NCBI GenBank assembly: GCA_943736015.1
Contig: OX031056.1
Span: 64,569,277-64,633,276, forward strand
DNA length: 64,000 nucleotides
Origin: Tridacna crocea
Lineage: Eukaryota > Mollusca > Bivalvia > Cardiida > Cardiidae
Direction of reading: 5' to 3'
The stretch's first letter is position 1, and every line of letters begins with the position of its first letter. The translations under genes and the position numbers were made by a program. Below the pieces are notes generated by a model. It had not been told where the DNA came from. It searched no databases and saw nothing but the letters and a program-made list of their open reading frames with translations. This document shows, one piece after another, positions 22,271 to 34,777 of this stretch.

Positions 22271-23283
22271 TACGAGGGGGGATCAGAAAGAGCGTGGACC
22301 AGTGCCGGTATTGGAATATTGCTCTAAAAAGCAACTTGGAGTGTTCACTATTTTTGAAAGTGACCTACTCAGCGTTCAATGCCCTTATTTATTCTTGATT
22401 TCCATGAGCGAAGCACGTGTTGGAGCATGTCATGTGACGTTACTATCAGGGACCCGGTCATAGCAAGGGTTAGCTCCTCCCTGCTCTCATACTGCATAGC
22501 ACACAGAGAATCTTTCAAAACAGTAACTAGTCGGAGGGCACATAGAGTCAGGACTAAATTACGCGGAAGGCTGGCAAGTGTTTCTGTGTTCAGTTTTTGC
22601 AAAGTTTCCAGTACAAGTGTGGCTTAGTGAGCTATGCATTATTTTGGTGTAAAGTGACGTCACTCTCCAGGACTTCTAGCTAAGTTTTTCAATAGATCTA
22701 CCGTGTATGTGAAATTCATATGAATAATGTTGGCATAAAACTCCGTATTGACTGTAGTATGTATAGTTATAACATGATTTGAAGAAAAAAACAAGAGAAC
22801 AGAAACACTTGATGCAGATAACTTTGCCAAGTGACTTGGAAAGGTTAGCTTTACCAATGGAAAGCGACGTCGAATGTTTCAAAACTCTGCTTTGTTGTTT
22901 AGATTCAGTCTCGTTAAAGTGTGCCTGTCTTTCATAGCATATTACAATACGATCAGTAAAGTTTCACTCCTCTACCCTAATGCATTCAGAAATTTCTTTA
23001 AAGATTTCGATCCTAACCCCAATTTTCAAGGGTGTCATTTGCCGAGGTACCAACATTGTGCAATTCCAACATTCCATGTCAAAATCTCTTGGGCACTTCT
23101 ATATGAAAGGTCAAATGTATAAACTGGTTTCCTGACAATATCTCGGCGATCTTGTTTAACATGCTGCTCTACAGCCGTTATGACTGTGTCTGTTACCAAT
23201 GTTGATGGATGGCCAGATTTAGAGTAATCTTTAATAGTATCGCACCGTTGTGTAAACCAGTCCAATCCATGTACAAATATCAA
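22271..23283 (-). pseudogene. Broken mariner-type transposon
   Basis: The minus strand at 23283-23040 encodes a mariner transposase DNA-binding region: WFTQRC, DYSKSGHPSTLVTD, VEQHVKQDRRDIV and SAQEILTWNVG. At 22602-22369 it encodes a C-terminal part with LKDSLCAMQYESREEL and RSWKSRI. The outer end TACGAGGGGGGATCAGAAAG at 22271 has the usual mariner terminus form. The catalytic D,D34D core is missing, replaced by about 430 bases of unrelated AT-rich DNA. The partner inverted repeat was not identified. Confidence 0.65.
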
Positions 23284-23923
23284 ATTACTTTAGTGCAGAG
23301 TCCCGTTAAACTGATTCTAAGTCGCTTTTGACTTCCGATGAGTACTTTGCAAGTTTGAACTAAAACTTTATGATTACTCTCGGCTCAAATAAAACGTCGT
23401 ACGATATCTTAGACCACTAATGCAGTATATGACATTATTAAAATGTCGTCATACTTAACCTACTTAAACTTGACGACATTTGAAAGCTTGAGTTAATTAC
23501 CAGATAAATGATGCTCATCTATGCAAAATTTTATAGTTCTACATGTAGTAGTTCTCAAAATAACGAGGTAGTTACGATCTTTTGGATCACCTCACGTATT
23601 GTTGATTCACTTCTTGAATCTTGTAACTATAGCTTGTTTCAAACTGCAAGTGGTATGTTACACAATTTGTATCTGTGTTTACCATTTTTTGTCTGTCAAC
23701 AGCTTAAGTACTTGGCATGTGCTACATCTAATTTAAGTAATTGTTGAATATCAATGAGGGGATAGATTTTATGTACGCATGCGCAGTAAATCCAGATAAA
23801 CTGCCACGTTTAAATGGATTAATGATCAAAATAAACCTGCGTTGGGTAGTTTATAGAAAATAGATGTTCAAAACTTTTCAAATATGAGTGTTTTGATTGA
23901 ATTGAAACGTAGGATAAAGACTA

Positions 23924-24808
23924 AACAAGAGGGCCATGATGGTCCTGTATCGCTCCACTGGCTAATAAGTAAAACACTACAGGCCAAACATTACAATATT
24001 TGGCCAATTGGTTTCAAACTTGAGAACATACAAACTTTTTCAAGTAGATTGTTTTTTTTATTTTCCCAATATGAGCCCATGTAAAACTTGTGACCCCCAG
24101 GACAGGGCCAAATATAATCCCAGGGCTATAATTTGGGCACCTTTGGAAAATAACCACTTGATAAAGTTATATGCAAAATTGAGTAGACCTAGGCCTTATG
24201 GCTTGGTAGGAGAAGATTTCTGAAGTTTTCCCTATATACATGTAGGCCCATATAAAACTTGTCGGGGCCGGGTCAAATTGGACTCCTGGGCTATCAATTG
24301 GGTTCTCTTGGTTGACAATCTCTTATAAAGATACATGCCAAATTTGGTAGCCCTAGGCCCTATTGCTAGGTACCAGACGGATATTAAAGTTTTCCCTATA
24401 TAAGCCCATATAACACTTGTGACCCCCGGGGAGGGGCCAATTTTGACCCCAGGGCTATTATTTCAAGGAACTTGGTAGATGTCTACTAGATAAAACTACA
24501 TGTCAAATTTGGTAGCCCTAGGCCTTATGGTTTCAGAGAAGAAGATTAAGAAGAAAAAAAAAAAAAAAAACAGTAGTTTTCAGTTTTGTTGCCACGGCAA
24601 CCACAGTATTTAAAGGAATCCAATTTATTCAAGGAATTCTAAAGAAGACTATGTCAAGATCATTTCTGTGAAGTTTCATCAAAATTGGATGGGTAGTTTC
24701 AGAGAAGAAGATGTTTGAAATAAAAGTTAATGCACGCACGGACGGACCCACGCACGACGAACACCGGGCCATGACATAAGCCCGCTGTCCTTCGGCCAGT
24801 GGAGCTAA
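23924..24808 (+). mobile_element. Core-repeat element, type B
   Basis: Left module AACAAGAGGGCCATGATGGT then TCGCTCCACTGGC; right end CGGCCAGTGGAGCTAAAA. About three tandem units of about 165 bp carry AGCCCATATAAAACTTGTG and AGACCTAGGCCTTATGG, unrelated to the type A core. The last part (TTTCAGAGAAGAAGAT...GCACGACGAACACCGGGCC) resembles the tail of type A. Confidence 0.7.
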
Positions 24809-24809
24809 A

Positions 24810-27800
24810 AATGTTGTAGATCCTCATAGATCTTCATTTTCAGATTCTTTTTACAAAAAAAAAATGATTAATTCCTATCTTGGGGGTTTAATCTGACTGT
24901 TGAATTCTTCTTGTATTAAATCAACCGTCTGGTTGTGAAGGTAGATCTAGTTAAAGTACGGATGCAGTCCAACTTTTTCCGTCGTCTGCACATGTCGTAT
25001 TATTCGAAGATTCAACTTGTCTTATATGGCGCTTTTCGGCATATCTCGGATGATGGGAGCCATCATATCCCTCGGCCGTAACTGGTTGATTGATATGTGT
25101 CCAATCGATGCATTCATCGCGAGAAATACGTCGGTTTACCGTTTTGAAAATTGTAAGGCTACTCTTACAAAAGAAAACCAGAGTTTCAATATTTTATATC
25201 AAAATCTTTCTACCAAGATTTTATACATTTCAGTTGACAAACAGTTCGTACATTCATTTTATCGTGGTTTGTCAATTCCGATTGAAGTTTTCATCGACAA
25301 ATAGATAGAAGAACCTCACAACTGTCAGTGGCGCACTATATATAGAATCACGTGATTATCATTTCAAAATGGAAATTTCCTTGATACGGACGATGTTAGA
25401 TGTAGGTACGGACTCGGCCGAGTTGTGACGAGTGATATGACGTATCACTCTTCCCGACAATGGTGAGATTGTAGTAATAGCGCTATAAAGTGGCTTTTAT
25501 CAATACGTTTCAGGAAAAAAAGAGCTGTTTTAGCGCCTGATTTCTTTAAACTGCCGATCATAGCTGAATGAATGGCACCAGGTAGCGTTTTATTGAGTAA
25601 ACGTTTATTTTAGTTTGAAATTCAAAGTAACGGTTGTCGCGTAAAAAAGTAGATCTACTCCGGTTCTGTCCAAGGATGCCCAAATTAGATACATGTAGAT
25701 GAGTATTTTTAGAATGCCATCAAGCGGGAGATAATGAACTTTTTCTCCATATGGAGGAATTCAAAATGACCGAAAAATTGTTCTTCAGGGTTAAAAATGA
25801 TGTAATACGTGTAACCTCTTGGCGGTCTTTTGACCGCATCGAAGGCGCGGTCTTTCGCCCGTTTAAGAGACTGTATGTGGGAAATGATGCCAACCCAAGA
25901 ACAACAGAAGCACTATGTTTCCCCTTATGCAATGTTGTATGGAAAAGGGGGAGGCCGAAATAAATATGAGAGCTGGGCATAAGCAGCTCTGAAACTTGTG
26001 ATGATCATTTTGCTCATTGAGCTGTATCAAAGCACTGAATAATCAAAGTACTGATAGTACTGAAGGCCAGGAAATTGAGGATACGAAACAACACATGAGG
26101 TCAATTTTAATTGATACAAACAGGTAGACAGACAGGGATACAAGTGGATTCCACTAAGCCCCTCGAATTCTTGGTTTTAACAGGAAATATTGAACTGGTA
26201 CTAGAAAGCACCAGCCAGAAACTAATTAACCTAGAGCTAGGCACAGTTATGGGGTGCTTGATAATGGCTCAGAATACTAAGTAATTTTTGTGCTTGTAAA
26301 CAATCCCAAGTCAAAATTGAACCGTATTCAATCGGTGCAATACCAACTTTGGTTATCTAAATTTTCTGAGACATGTGATGTCCTGTAGTCCTGAATGACG
26401 TTATTTTTTTACATTTATGACGCAAGAACATATTTATTTTTATCGATTTCAATGAAAATACATGTAAGATAGATATCAAGGTAAAATGTAATGAATAATA
26501 AAGACTGGAGTGATATGGCAGTTGGTCATGTTGTCTCTACCTTCCACAAGTCGGCGAAATTTTGAACTGGTCGTATTTGAAGGAAGTTTTAGATGAAAAT
26601 CCAAAGTAATTCTTCGTGTATATTGAAAAGTAAGATTTTGGGGAAATTGGGAGGAATTGCTTGTTACAAGCATATTCTCTTTTAGCCAAAATATTTTCTC
26701 AATAAAATACTGTGAAAAGGTTGGATTGTTTTGGGAAAACGATTAGGCTCGGTTTTCCTATTTTACTTTCCTATTTTACGGACAAGTCACAGTGACTTGA
26801 GCTTCGATACTTATATCTACAAATTATATAAAAAGACATTAATCCTAATTCATAATCGTTGTCCAAGACAACTTGTGTCAAGCCCGCGAACAATTGACTC
26901 TCAAGCTTGACCTAGACCCTGGACCTGAATAAATGTTTCACATCTAACCGTGATGGAGGTCAATTGTGCCAAATTATTTTGAAATCCATCCACAATTGTA
27001 GAAGTTATGGACCGGCAATATTCGGATGCACACAAGCCCTATAGTGAACACTAGAAATATGTGTGTCAGAGACACTGATGCCCCTGCTAAATGGTATTGG
27101 TCTCAGGTATGTCATATGACACTAGTAGAGAGAGAGATAAAAAAATACATTAAATGACAAGCGAACGACTACAGAAAAAAATTACAAGCATTTATTTGGT
27201 TTCAAATCAAAGTCAATCAAAGACATTTTTAAGAATCACAGGGGACGATTTCTCCGGAGTGATAAACATAACAGGGGCCAAGCAGTTTGGGGACGATTTC
27301 TCCAGGGGCCGATTTCTCCAGCATTCCGCTGAAGTACCCTAGATTTAGTCGATATACATAAGAAAAAGTGATAAACATAACACGGGCCAATATTCTATAT
27401 GTAGTTTGCTTTATTTACAATCGCATTTTAGCGGAGACGTGTTTTGTGACACACATGTTCAAATGTCAACACAACGTCATAGACAAACTCCGAGCAGAGT
27501 CGTCGTTCGTTAATCTCACCATACCTGAATGTGAATGATCCGGAGTGCAAGAGAGAGCGTTATAGATATTGACCGTATATAGCGCGTAAGAATACACAAC
27601 TACCGGATAAAGCTAAGTTCATTTGGTTACGCCTTTATTAGGTCAGTGTTAATGACAAAAACGGGATAAAAAAATACACACTCGTTAGTTAGTAAAGGAT
27701 TGTAATACCCTCGCAATTCCATGGCATTTTGCAGATGAAAACTTTGAGGAAAGGAAAGCATTCACACCGTGTGATAAGCAATCTCTGTATATACTTGGGA

Positions 27801-28170
27801 AACTAGTTGTTTTGGCGGACTCAGCGATATAGAGTGGACACACCGTCCAACATTTTTGTCTGAATAGGCAGCTTACGATCCCTATAGGCAAGGGAATCCC
27901 TTGAGAGGGATTCCCTGGCCTAAAAATGTATTAAACCATGGTGTCTTTTCTTTGGCCTAGATCCATATGCATAATGGCATAGATACTTGGGAAAACCGAA
28001 AACCCTTTGTTAGAAACTGTTTTCTGTTCTCCATCTTCATATCTGTGTCCATTTAGAAATGCCTATTATTAGCCAAGGAATAAGAATGACTGCACAATTT
28101 CTGCCGTAGTATTCTTGGCATAGCGATAAATGTCCAATATTTAACCTTCTACATGGATTAAGAAGTAATA
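24810..28170. other. No gene seen; scattered repeats
   Basis: The stretch contains a dispersed repeat at 25380-25432 whose reverse complement is at 57003-57050 (GTTAGATGTAGGTACGGA). There is a half hairpin MITE at 26640-26695 and a small repeat of GTGATAAACATAACA at 27261 and 27368. Open frames at 25017-25304 and 25751-25963 have no recognisable domains or splice context. Confidence 0.35.
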
Positions 28171-28179
28171 TATCAGTGT

Positions 28180-28226
28180 ACTCTCTCTCTCTCTCTCTCT
28201 CTCTCCACCCCTCTCTCTCTCTCTCA
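28180..28226. repeat. CT microsatellite
   Basis: Two runs of (CT)n separated by CCACCC. Confidence 0.85.
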
Positions 28227-28239
28227 TATAAGCTTTCCC

Positions 28240-28450
28240 ATGTAGCTCTTTACTTGCAGACGACAAAAATCTTAACTCGTTCAAATCGTAATTTGCAGAT
28301 GACACATTGAACTTGGCTCAGAATAAGTGAAATCTCCTTGAAAAAAAGACGTTATGGGATGATGAGAAAATGATGATTACCAGCATTTTCTCCTTTTTTC
28401 TAACATGTTTTTAAAAGCCTTTTTCTTCAGGGTCGTTTAAAGTTTGCTTC
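28240..28450 (-). mobile_element. piggyBac-like hairpin MITE, decayed
   Basis: GCAGACGACAAAAATCTTAAC flank on the left; hairpin about 28355-28408 (GATGATTACCAGCATTTTCTC). The termini are eroded. Confidence 0.45.
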
Positions 28451-30819
28451 GAATTGGCCCGGGTCAAAATTAGAAATAAGTGCGTAAGGTAGGGTTTTAA
28501 TGAAATTTTGATAAGAAGAGTAGTTATTACACCCATTAATTGTGTTAAATTAAGGAAAAGAAGAATTTGGTTTGTATGTGAAACACAGTTTCATGACCTT
28601 TCCTCAAGGTTTTCTAAGTCTACACTCTTACCAATGAACCACATTGGACCCTTCCCTTTTTGATGATAAAAACCAAGCATATGCCTATTGTAAGATACGT
28701 GAAGTCTGAACTTACATTTATATACCTTCTGCTTATTAAATCTAATAAGGCAAGATGAAAAAAGTTGATACAGAAAATGAAATGAAGTCTTAACTGTTTT
28801 TTTTTTATTTGAAACTTCTGTAACGATGTAATGATGGAGAGTCATACAAATTCTTTATACTAGGCATATTACCAAAAGACTCGCCATAAGGAGCAAGAAT
28901 TTAAAGCTAGCTAGCTCTAGCGCACGGTAAAATATAATTGAAAAATGTCGTTCTCTAATTGTTTGTGACGTTATGTACTTGAATTGCAATAGTTTGCTCT
29001 TGGGAATACAGTGTAAATTGGAAGACGGCAATAGAATCGTCGGTGTGAGTTAACGACTTAGACTCTTTATAGTACAAATTGGTCCCTGTTTGTCTCTTCA
29101 CAAGTTGAAAATTCTTAGAAAAAAATTCTGGGAAAGTAGGCATTAGTTTGTAATAAACAATTACTATTTTAATTCTTAACTTGCTTTTCATTAAATTTCA
29201 AGATGGTTTATAATCTTTAACGGTGACCCTCCAGCTAGCAGGTTGATCTAAAAAGAGTGAGCACTGCTCTGGCAAGGGGGGTTTCGTCAATGTGTTAAAC
29301 CTCCTTTTTACAGAGCATGGATTAAGTGTTTATATACACCATTTACTATACAATCTCAAGTTTTAAAGACACTCTTGCATTTTTTTAAAAATATTGTTGT
29401 AAAAGGAGAAACATACAGGATACAATTATGAGGGTCGATGATTGTCATGGCGACAAGATTCATTCCTCTCTCATCGCTGAACATTGTTTCCGTGATATCT
29501 ATGTCAAAAACAGCCAGTTTTTTGCGAAAAAAAATATTGTGCAAAATAATAGCAAAAGTTTTTTTTTTCACTGCCTACATCGCCTTCTATAGATTTTTTA
29601 GACGGCGTATCAATATCAGATTGAACAGAACGATCATTCTGATCTCAGATCAACATCGTCCCCTACCTGGGTCAGCGTTTATGAAACCTTTTGCATGCTC
29701 AACAGCGTATTTTTTTTTTACAACTAGTGGAGTAAAATCTTAATTTCTAGAGTAGTTCCTTCCTTCTTCTCCTGATATATTATCTTTTTCTAATTTTCTC
29801 TCTGAGGCATCCATGAAATTTTAACCCTTACCCCGCTGTACAAGTAAAATGAAATTGTCAAGCCGATTGGAAATCAAGGTGCTGTCAGCACTGTAATCGA
29901 TCGACAATGAATAACCATGATGCTTGAAATCACAAATCGAATGGCAGTTGTCTGAACTATGTATGGGATAGAAATCCTATACCTTGTAACAGGGCCACGT
30001 AGGAACCCCAATTTTAAACTGTCCTGCACAAATTAGTAGTTTAATGGAATGCTACAGATATTACATGTTTGCTGGCTATCAGCAATAGAACATTAGATGT
30101 ATGATCAGTAGTACCCATCATCAAGCTTTAGATATCACTCATCCTGAATAACACTACCTATCAACCTTTTAATAAGTTTAACAATATACCCAATATTCTT
30201 TTCTGTATTATTTGCAACTTTGACAACTGTACGGTAATACATTGTCAGACTTTATCAGTAATATCGATATTTTAAAATTGTATGAATAAGTCGTATAAAT
30301 TATGCATGTATTATAACACTAGTTGTTTACTTTTTGCTATAAGTATTTTAAGAAGCAATCATGTTTAACTGGACAAATTGTCCTACCTAATTTATGTGAC
30401 TGGCTTGGCAAGATCTTTCTGTCCAAAAAAAATGGCTGGCCAATTTCTTCCACATTTGTTTCAAAGAATGTAATATCTTCCAACCCCCCCCTTTTTTCCA
30501 AATGATGTAATTTTATACTTGTCCAAAATTGAAAGCATTTTCAAATGTAGACCAAATGTATACCAATGGATGATCTGAATTGTCAACGGAAAAAAAGAAA
30601 AAACTAGTGGGAAAAGGAGAAAACGATGGTTATCTACATCTATTTCTTACAATGCTTTTAACAGCCGTCTTCCTCTTGGTATTCAAAGAACGGTATATTT
30701 CTGTTAGGTATTAAAGCACCCAGTTTGGGCTTTTTTACGGTCCGAAAAAAACAATATCCAAACATCGCAATTTAATGGTATATCATACATAAACAGACAA
30801 TTGAGACCTTAGGTATATA
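28451..30819. other. No gene seen; MITE fragments
   Basis: Decayed hairpin MITE halves lie at 29335-29412 and 30525-30690 (GGGAAAAGGAGAAAACGATG). Open frames at 28591-28845, 28955-29191 and 29356-29571/29438-29743 have no recognisable motifs. Confidence 0.35.
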
Positions 30820-30825
30820 AATACG

Positions 30826-30969
30826 TTTATTGATCTGCAATGCATTCAAAGATTAGTCTGATCTTGATCTATCATTGCCTTCAAAAGCGACTTTACTTGT
30901 TCGTTAGACACCACAGGTGATTGTATCCGAGTCCCTGTAATGAGCAAGAGTGAACCTTGGGGTCTTAAT
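30826..30969 (-). CDS. Candidate 3'-terminal exon with poly(A) signal
   Basis: The minus strand has an acceptor (CTCCATATTTCAG), then an open frame of about 40 codons beginning LRPQGSLLLITGTRIQSPVV and ending in DQDQTNL with a TGA at 30846-30848. A canonical AATAAA lies 15 nt further on (30826-30831). This is the layout of a last coding exon. Its SLLLITGT segment resembles SLLVITGS of exon C of the receptor guanylyl cyclase, but the entry phase is 2, so it cannot follow exon B directly. It may be the end of an unrelated small gene, or an alternative terminal exon of the receptor. No upstream partner exon was found before the Ngaro insertion at 31646. Confidence 0.42.
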
Positions 30970-31645
30970 CTGAAATATGGAGGATGAGAATCAACTAATA
31001 TGCAGTAGCTAATTCGACAAACATCTTACCGAGTTTTACACTTAAAGCACTGAACTAATGAAATAGATAAGTGAAACGTGGAAAAGTAGCCTACTTATGC
31101 TGTTTTGATTAGAATATTTCAGAAAACTGGCCTAACAAACCCAACATCTTATTGCATGTTCTACGCTGTCTGTTCTAAACCTCTGAATACTTGCTGAACA
31201 TTAAGCAACGTGACGACCAAAAAAGAAGTTGAAACATTTTGCGTGTTAAAACGGTTACAGATCATGTTATTGTCATTTTTGACGCAGTAAAATCCGATCA
31301 TACTCGTATATAAGGAAAGAAGCGATCAGACTGGAACCAGGCTATACATCGGTACATTATACTGACCAGAACTTCTTCGAAATGACACATATTGTGATTT
31401 CAACTTTTTCTTTTCACGGGTCTCTGGAATCAAAACTCGGCCACGCAGACGCGTAACAATAACCTAGTCATTAATCATAAAGTCAAGCACAACTTTGATA
31501 AAAGAAAAATAATATTTCTTTGAAAGGGAAAACTTTGTTTAAACACTTGATGATTCAAAGGAATTTATTTCATTGAAATTGTACTTCTCACAAAGACACA
31601 ATAAGGTTGCCAACAGAGGAAAGGTGTCTATCAGCGATACATCAT

Positions 31646-31984
31646 CAACATAATACAAATTAAACAATCAAATTTCAACGAGGCTGCTCAAAACAACTAG
31701 CAAGCCCCCAAAAGCCCCACTTGGGCTACAAAAGTTCACAATGCAATACAAACATTTTAGCCCCCAACAGGGCAATTCAAATTTGGATACAAAACTTCTT
31801 AAGACTCCTCTGGGAATCAGAAGGAGCCTAACATATTGTAAGTTTATCAAACAAACACTTTGGCATCACAATCTTTTTCAGTAACAGTTACACATAATTA
31901 CACAATGCACTTTTGTCAGTTCATATTACCAAACCCTTTACAATCAAGCAAGCATTTCCCTTTAACCATGACAAACGCTGGCCG
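31646..31984 (-). repeat. Ngaro split repeat B2
   Basis: 3'-terminal copy of the B repeat; its left edge is taken as the 3' end of the element. Confidence 0.9.
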
Positions 31985-32398
31985 ACTGGCCGCAATAACA
32001 CGTCATTCAGTTCATATGTTCAGCCACATGTAGGTAAGCCGCAACCGTGGATCTGTACCAGTTAGATTGAATATTGTCAAAGATGCTTAAAACACACAAG
32101 GCGAAATCTTCAGTGGTGTTCTGAAACAAAAATCTAGCAAAGTATCTTTGTATATGACTGTGTTAAGAAGACATGACCCGAGCCACACCACTTGTTTACA
32201 TGTGTATGCTATGAACTACAGCCAAAAAGTTGCGACGACTTGACTTCTTTGCAGAAACAAAAATCACAAGGATGAATTCAACTTTCAGCTACTCAGCAGA
32301 AAGATAAAGGTATGAATTAATCCTATTATTTGCAATACAAGTGGAAGCTCAGGTCAATGTCCGCATTGACTAATACTTGCAGGGTTGCGGTGGGTGGG

Positions 32399-32595
32399 CT
32401 AAATAATGTATTTTTGACCAAATAACTTACTTACCCCACATGTATCTGAAATTGTAGTCAACCTCTTTGTGTAAGAGTGCACGACCCGCAAATACAATCA
32501 AAGTATTGGGAGTATTCCCCTCAAAAATCATCAAAGTATCACGAGTATTCTCCACAATAATCCGTTGCTATCCATAGCGGATAGCCGTACTTATT
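32399..32595 (-). repeat. Ngaro split repeat A2
   Basis: Second copy of the A repeat, internal to the 3' region between B1 and B2. Confidence 0.9.
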
Positions 32596-32677
32596 GCGGA
32601 ATCATACTAAATAAGAGCAAAGAAAGTTATCAAGTTTTACTTTTATTACGTTTGCCCGAATATGGCTGCGGCTTAAA

Positions 32678-33016
32678 CAACATAATACAAATTAAACAAT
32701 CAAATTTCAACGAGGCTGCTCAAAACAACTAGCAAGCCCCCAAAAGCCCCACTTGGGCTACAAAAGTTCACAATGCAATACAAACATTTTAGCCCCCAAC
32801 AGGGCAATTCAAATTTGGATACAAAACTTCTTAAGACTCCTCTGGGAATCAGAAGGAGCCTAACATATTGTAAGTTTATCAAACAAACACTTTGGCATCA
32901 CAATCTTTTTCAGTAACAGTTACACATAATTACACAATGCACTTTTGTCAGTTCATATTACCAAACCCTTTACAATCAAGCAAGCATTTCCCTTTAACCA
33001 TGACAAACGCTGGCCG
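32678..33016 (-). repeat. Ngaro split repeat B1
   Basis: 339 bp from CAACATAATACAAATTAAAC to AACGCTGGCCG, repeated at 31646-31984 at offset 1032. A 60-codon chance frame inside it is identical in the two copies. Confidence 0.9.
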
Positions 33017-33125
33017 CCATACGACCTGCCAGAGCATCAATTGACTGATGCACAGGCGACTGATGCACAGGCGGGCCGCCGCCAAACATGACACCAGCGA
33101 AAAGAGCATAAAGCCGCAGCCAGGG

Positions 33126-33737
33126 CTAATTTATCGTATTGGACCTATGTAAAATAAATGCTTCCAAGCCGGCAGCAATTTGGTTGAGAAAGATCTCATT
33201 CCCAGTGGCTGAAAGATGCACACCATCAGATTTATACAACCCAGGTTGCACAACCTGCAAATCAGGATGCTTTATAAAACATCCACCTGCAGACACAAGT
33301 TTATGTGCAGCAAAATTGTTTAGTCTACCCCGACAACGATTCATAGCTGCCAGATTCTCAGAATAACGCCAGGTAGATCTTGGTAGAATTTGTGACCAAA
33401 TGATTTTAGTTCCAGCAAATGTCAAATCGAGGAATTCAAAAAGAGTCTCTAACTGACTACGCAGAGTTTTTAACGGTATTTTACCAATGTCATTCCCACC
33501 ACAATGAAGGAGAAGAAATTTCGGCTGGGTGTTAAATTGCAGGAGGTACTTGAGTTTTCGCTGTAAACCTCTTATATCCAGTCCTCCATATCCTTGCCAC
33601 CATATGTCGACCTTAAATTTGTCTAGACCTAAATGGATACCTCCTGGTCTACTGCGAGCCACCATGAATGCATCTCTGATGATAGATGATCCTACACACC
33701 AGACTTGAACATGCTCTAAAATTGACTTTAAGATGTG
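33126..33737 (-). CDS. Ngaro ORF4, SGNH/GDSL-type hydrolase
   Basis: The frame is open from 33737. Its first Met at 33665 would give 179 residues. The nucleophile block VWCVGSSIIRDAF (GSS replacing GDS, codons at 33684-33692) lies upstream of that Met, so the functional protein must start earlier, without an AUG in the frame. The oxyanion block HCGGNDIG (about 54-61 from the Met) and catalytic SDGVHLS (D147, H150) are present, so Ser-Gly-Asn-His are all accounted for. Some Ngaro elements are known to carry such an esterase-like ORF; its role in transposition is unknown. A stop-reinitiation, frameshift or spliced message from ORF3 are possible ways to express it. Confidence 0.82.
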   Translation of the reverse strand, partial: HILKSILEHVQVWCVGSSIIRDAFMVARSRPGGIHLGLDKFKVDIWWQGYGGLDIRGLQRKLKYLLQFNTQPKFLLLHCGGNDIGKIPLKTLRSQLETLFEFLDLTFAGTKIIWSQILPRSTWRYSENLAAMNRCRGRLNNFAAHKLVSAGGCFIKHPDLQVVQPGLYKSDGVHLSATGNEIFLNQIAAGLEAFILHRSNTIN

Positions 33738-33766
33738 TCAATAATTGATGACCCGAACTTGTACAG

Positions 33767-34777
33767 TTAAATTGTCTGCATCAGATTAGGGACTTCTATG
33801 AGTTCTGGCCTAATATATGACTTAAATGCTTCTGATTTCCAACGACCCGCAGCTTTAATCTCGGCATCAGAATAACCCAAAGCTGCAGCTGTGGTGGCAG
33901 CACCAATCCGAAATGAATGGGTTTTGTACTGAGTATGATTCAAACCAGTCAGTTTCAAAGTTTTATGCAAGACAGCACCAAACTGGTAGCGGGTTACCGG
34001 CTTGTTATTAAAATGCAATAGCAGAGGACCCTGAACCTTGGGTCGCACTCTTAAGTAATCATGTACAACTCTAACAGGACACAGACTATCTCTGGTACCT
34101 TTGATTTTAATTCTAGACCCATAACCACTTTGATCCGTTTTAGAAACTCGGATATTAATGCACATACTGTTATCTGCGTCATTCATGGAAATGTCTGTTG
34201 CTGCCAAAATATTTTCAACTGATTGCCCTGAAGTTTGAGTTAGTTCCCCAACACGCATAAAACCACAGAATGCCAATACGTAAGCTGCACTAAACAACTT
34301 TGCTTCAAAAGAGTTATCACAGACAACTGGTAACTTGGAAATTACTAATTCCAAGACGCGATTTGTAATGGGAAGCCTGACATTTAGCTTGCCCAATTTC
34401 TTTCTTTTTAAACCTTCCAAAACCTTCTTAACCAAAAAATTACATGTTGGGTCACTAACCATTCTAGCCTTACAAGCATAACTCACACTGGCAACATATA
34501 ACTGCGCCGTTTTTACAGTAAATTCATGAAGTGACAAGTATGCAATGAAATGAAGAATGTCCTGCACTGAAGGTGGCCACAAGTCTCCCAAATCATATAA
34601 TTTTCTGAAAAACATGAATTTGTCTAAACCTCGGTTGTAAGCATCTTGGGTGTTCTTTGCAAAAGCACCATTCAGCAGTCTGTCTGCCTCACATTGGACA
34701 TTATGTAATGAAAATTCTCTGGAATCACTTGAGGAAGTAGATTGGCATGTGGAACTAGTTTTCTGAATCTGGACCAC
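33767..34777 (-). CDS. Ngaro ORF3, tyrosine recombinase
   Basis: This 336-residue site-specific recombinase would insert the circular DNA form of the element. A SAM-like N-terminal domain (about 25-135) is followed by the catalytic domain with R175 in GFMRVGELT, K213 in VSKTD, H287-x2-R290 in THSFRIGAAT, W313 in GRWKSEAF and the nucleophile Y321 in SYIRPE. The R-K-H-R-(H/W)-Y set is complete, so the enzyme should be active. The length is normal. It overlaps ORF2 by 106 nt and ends 29 nt before the open frame of ORF4. Confidence 0.92.
   Translation of the reverse strand: MVQIQKTSSTCQSTSSSDSREFSLHNVQCEADRLLNGAFAKNTQDAYNRGLDKFMFFRKLYDLGDLWPPSVQDILHFIAYLSLHEFTVKTAQLYVASVSYACKARMVSDPTCNFLVKKVLEGLKRKKLGKLNVRLPITNRVLELVISKLPVVCDNSFEAKLFSAAYVLAFCGFMRVGELTQTSGQSVENILAATDISMNDADNSMCINIRVSKTDQSGYGSRIKIKGTRDSLCPVRVVHDYLRVRPKVQGPLLLHFNNKPVTRYQFGAVLHKTLKLTGLNHTQYKTHSFRIGAATTAAALGYSDAEIKAAGRWKSEAFKSYIRPELIEVPNLMQTI

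Noticed and set aside
31668..32882. Two identical 60-codon minus-strand frames
   Set aside because: They are the same chance frame in the duplicated Ngaro B repeats.
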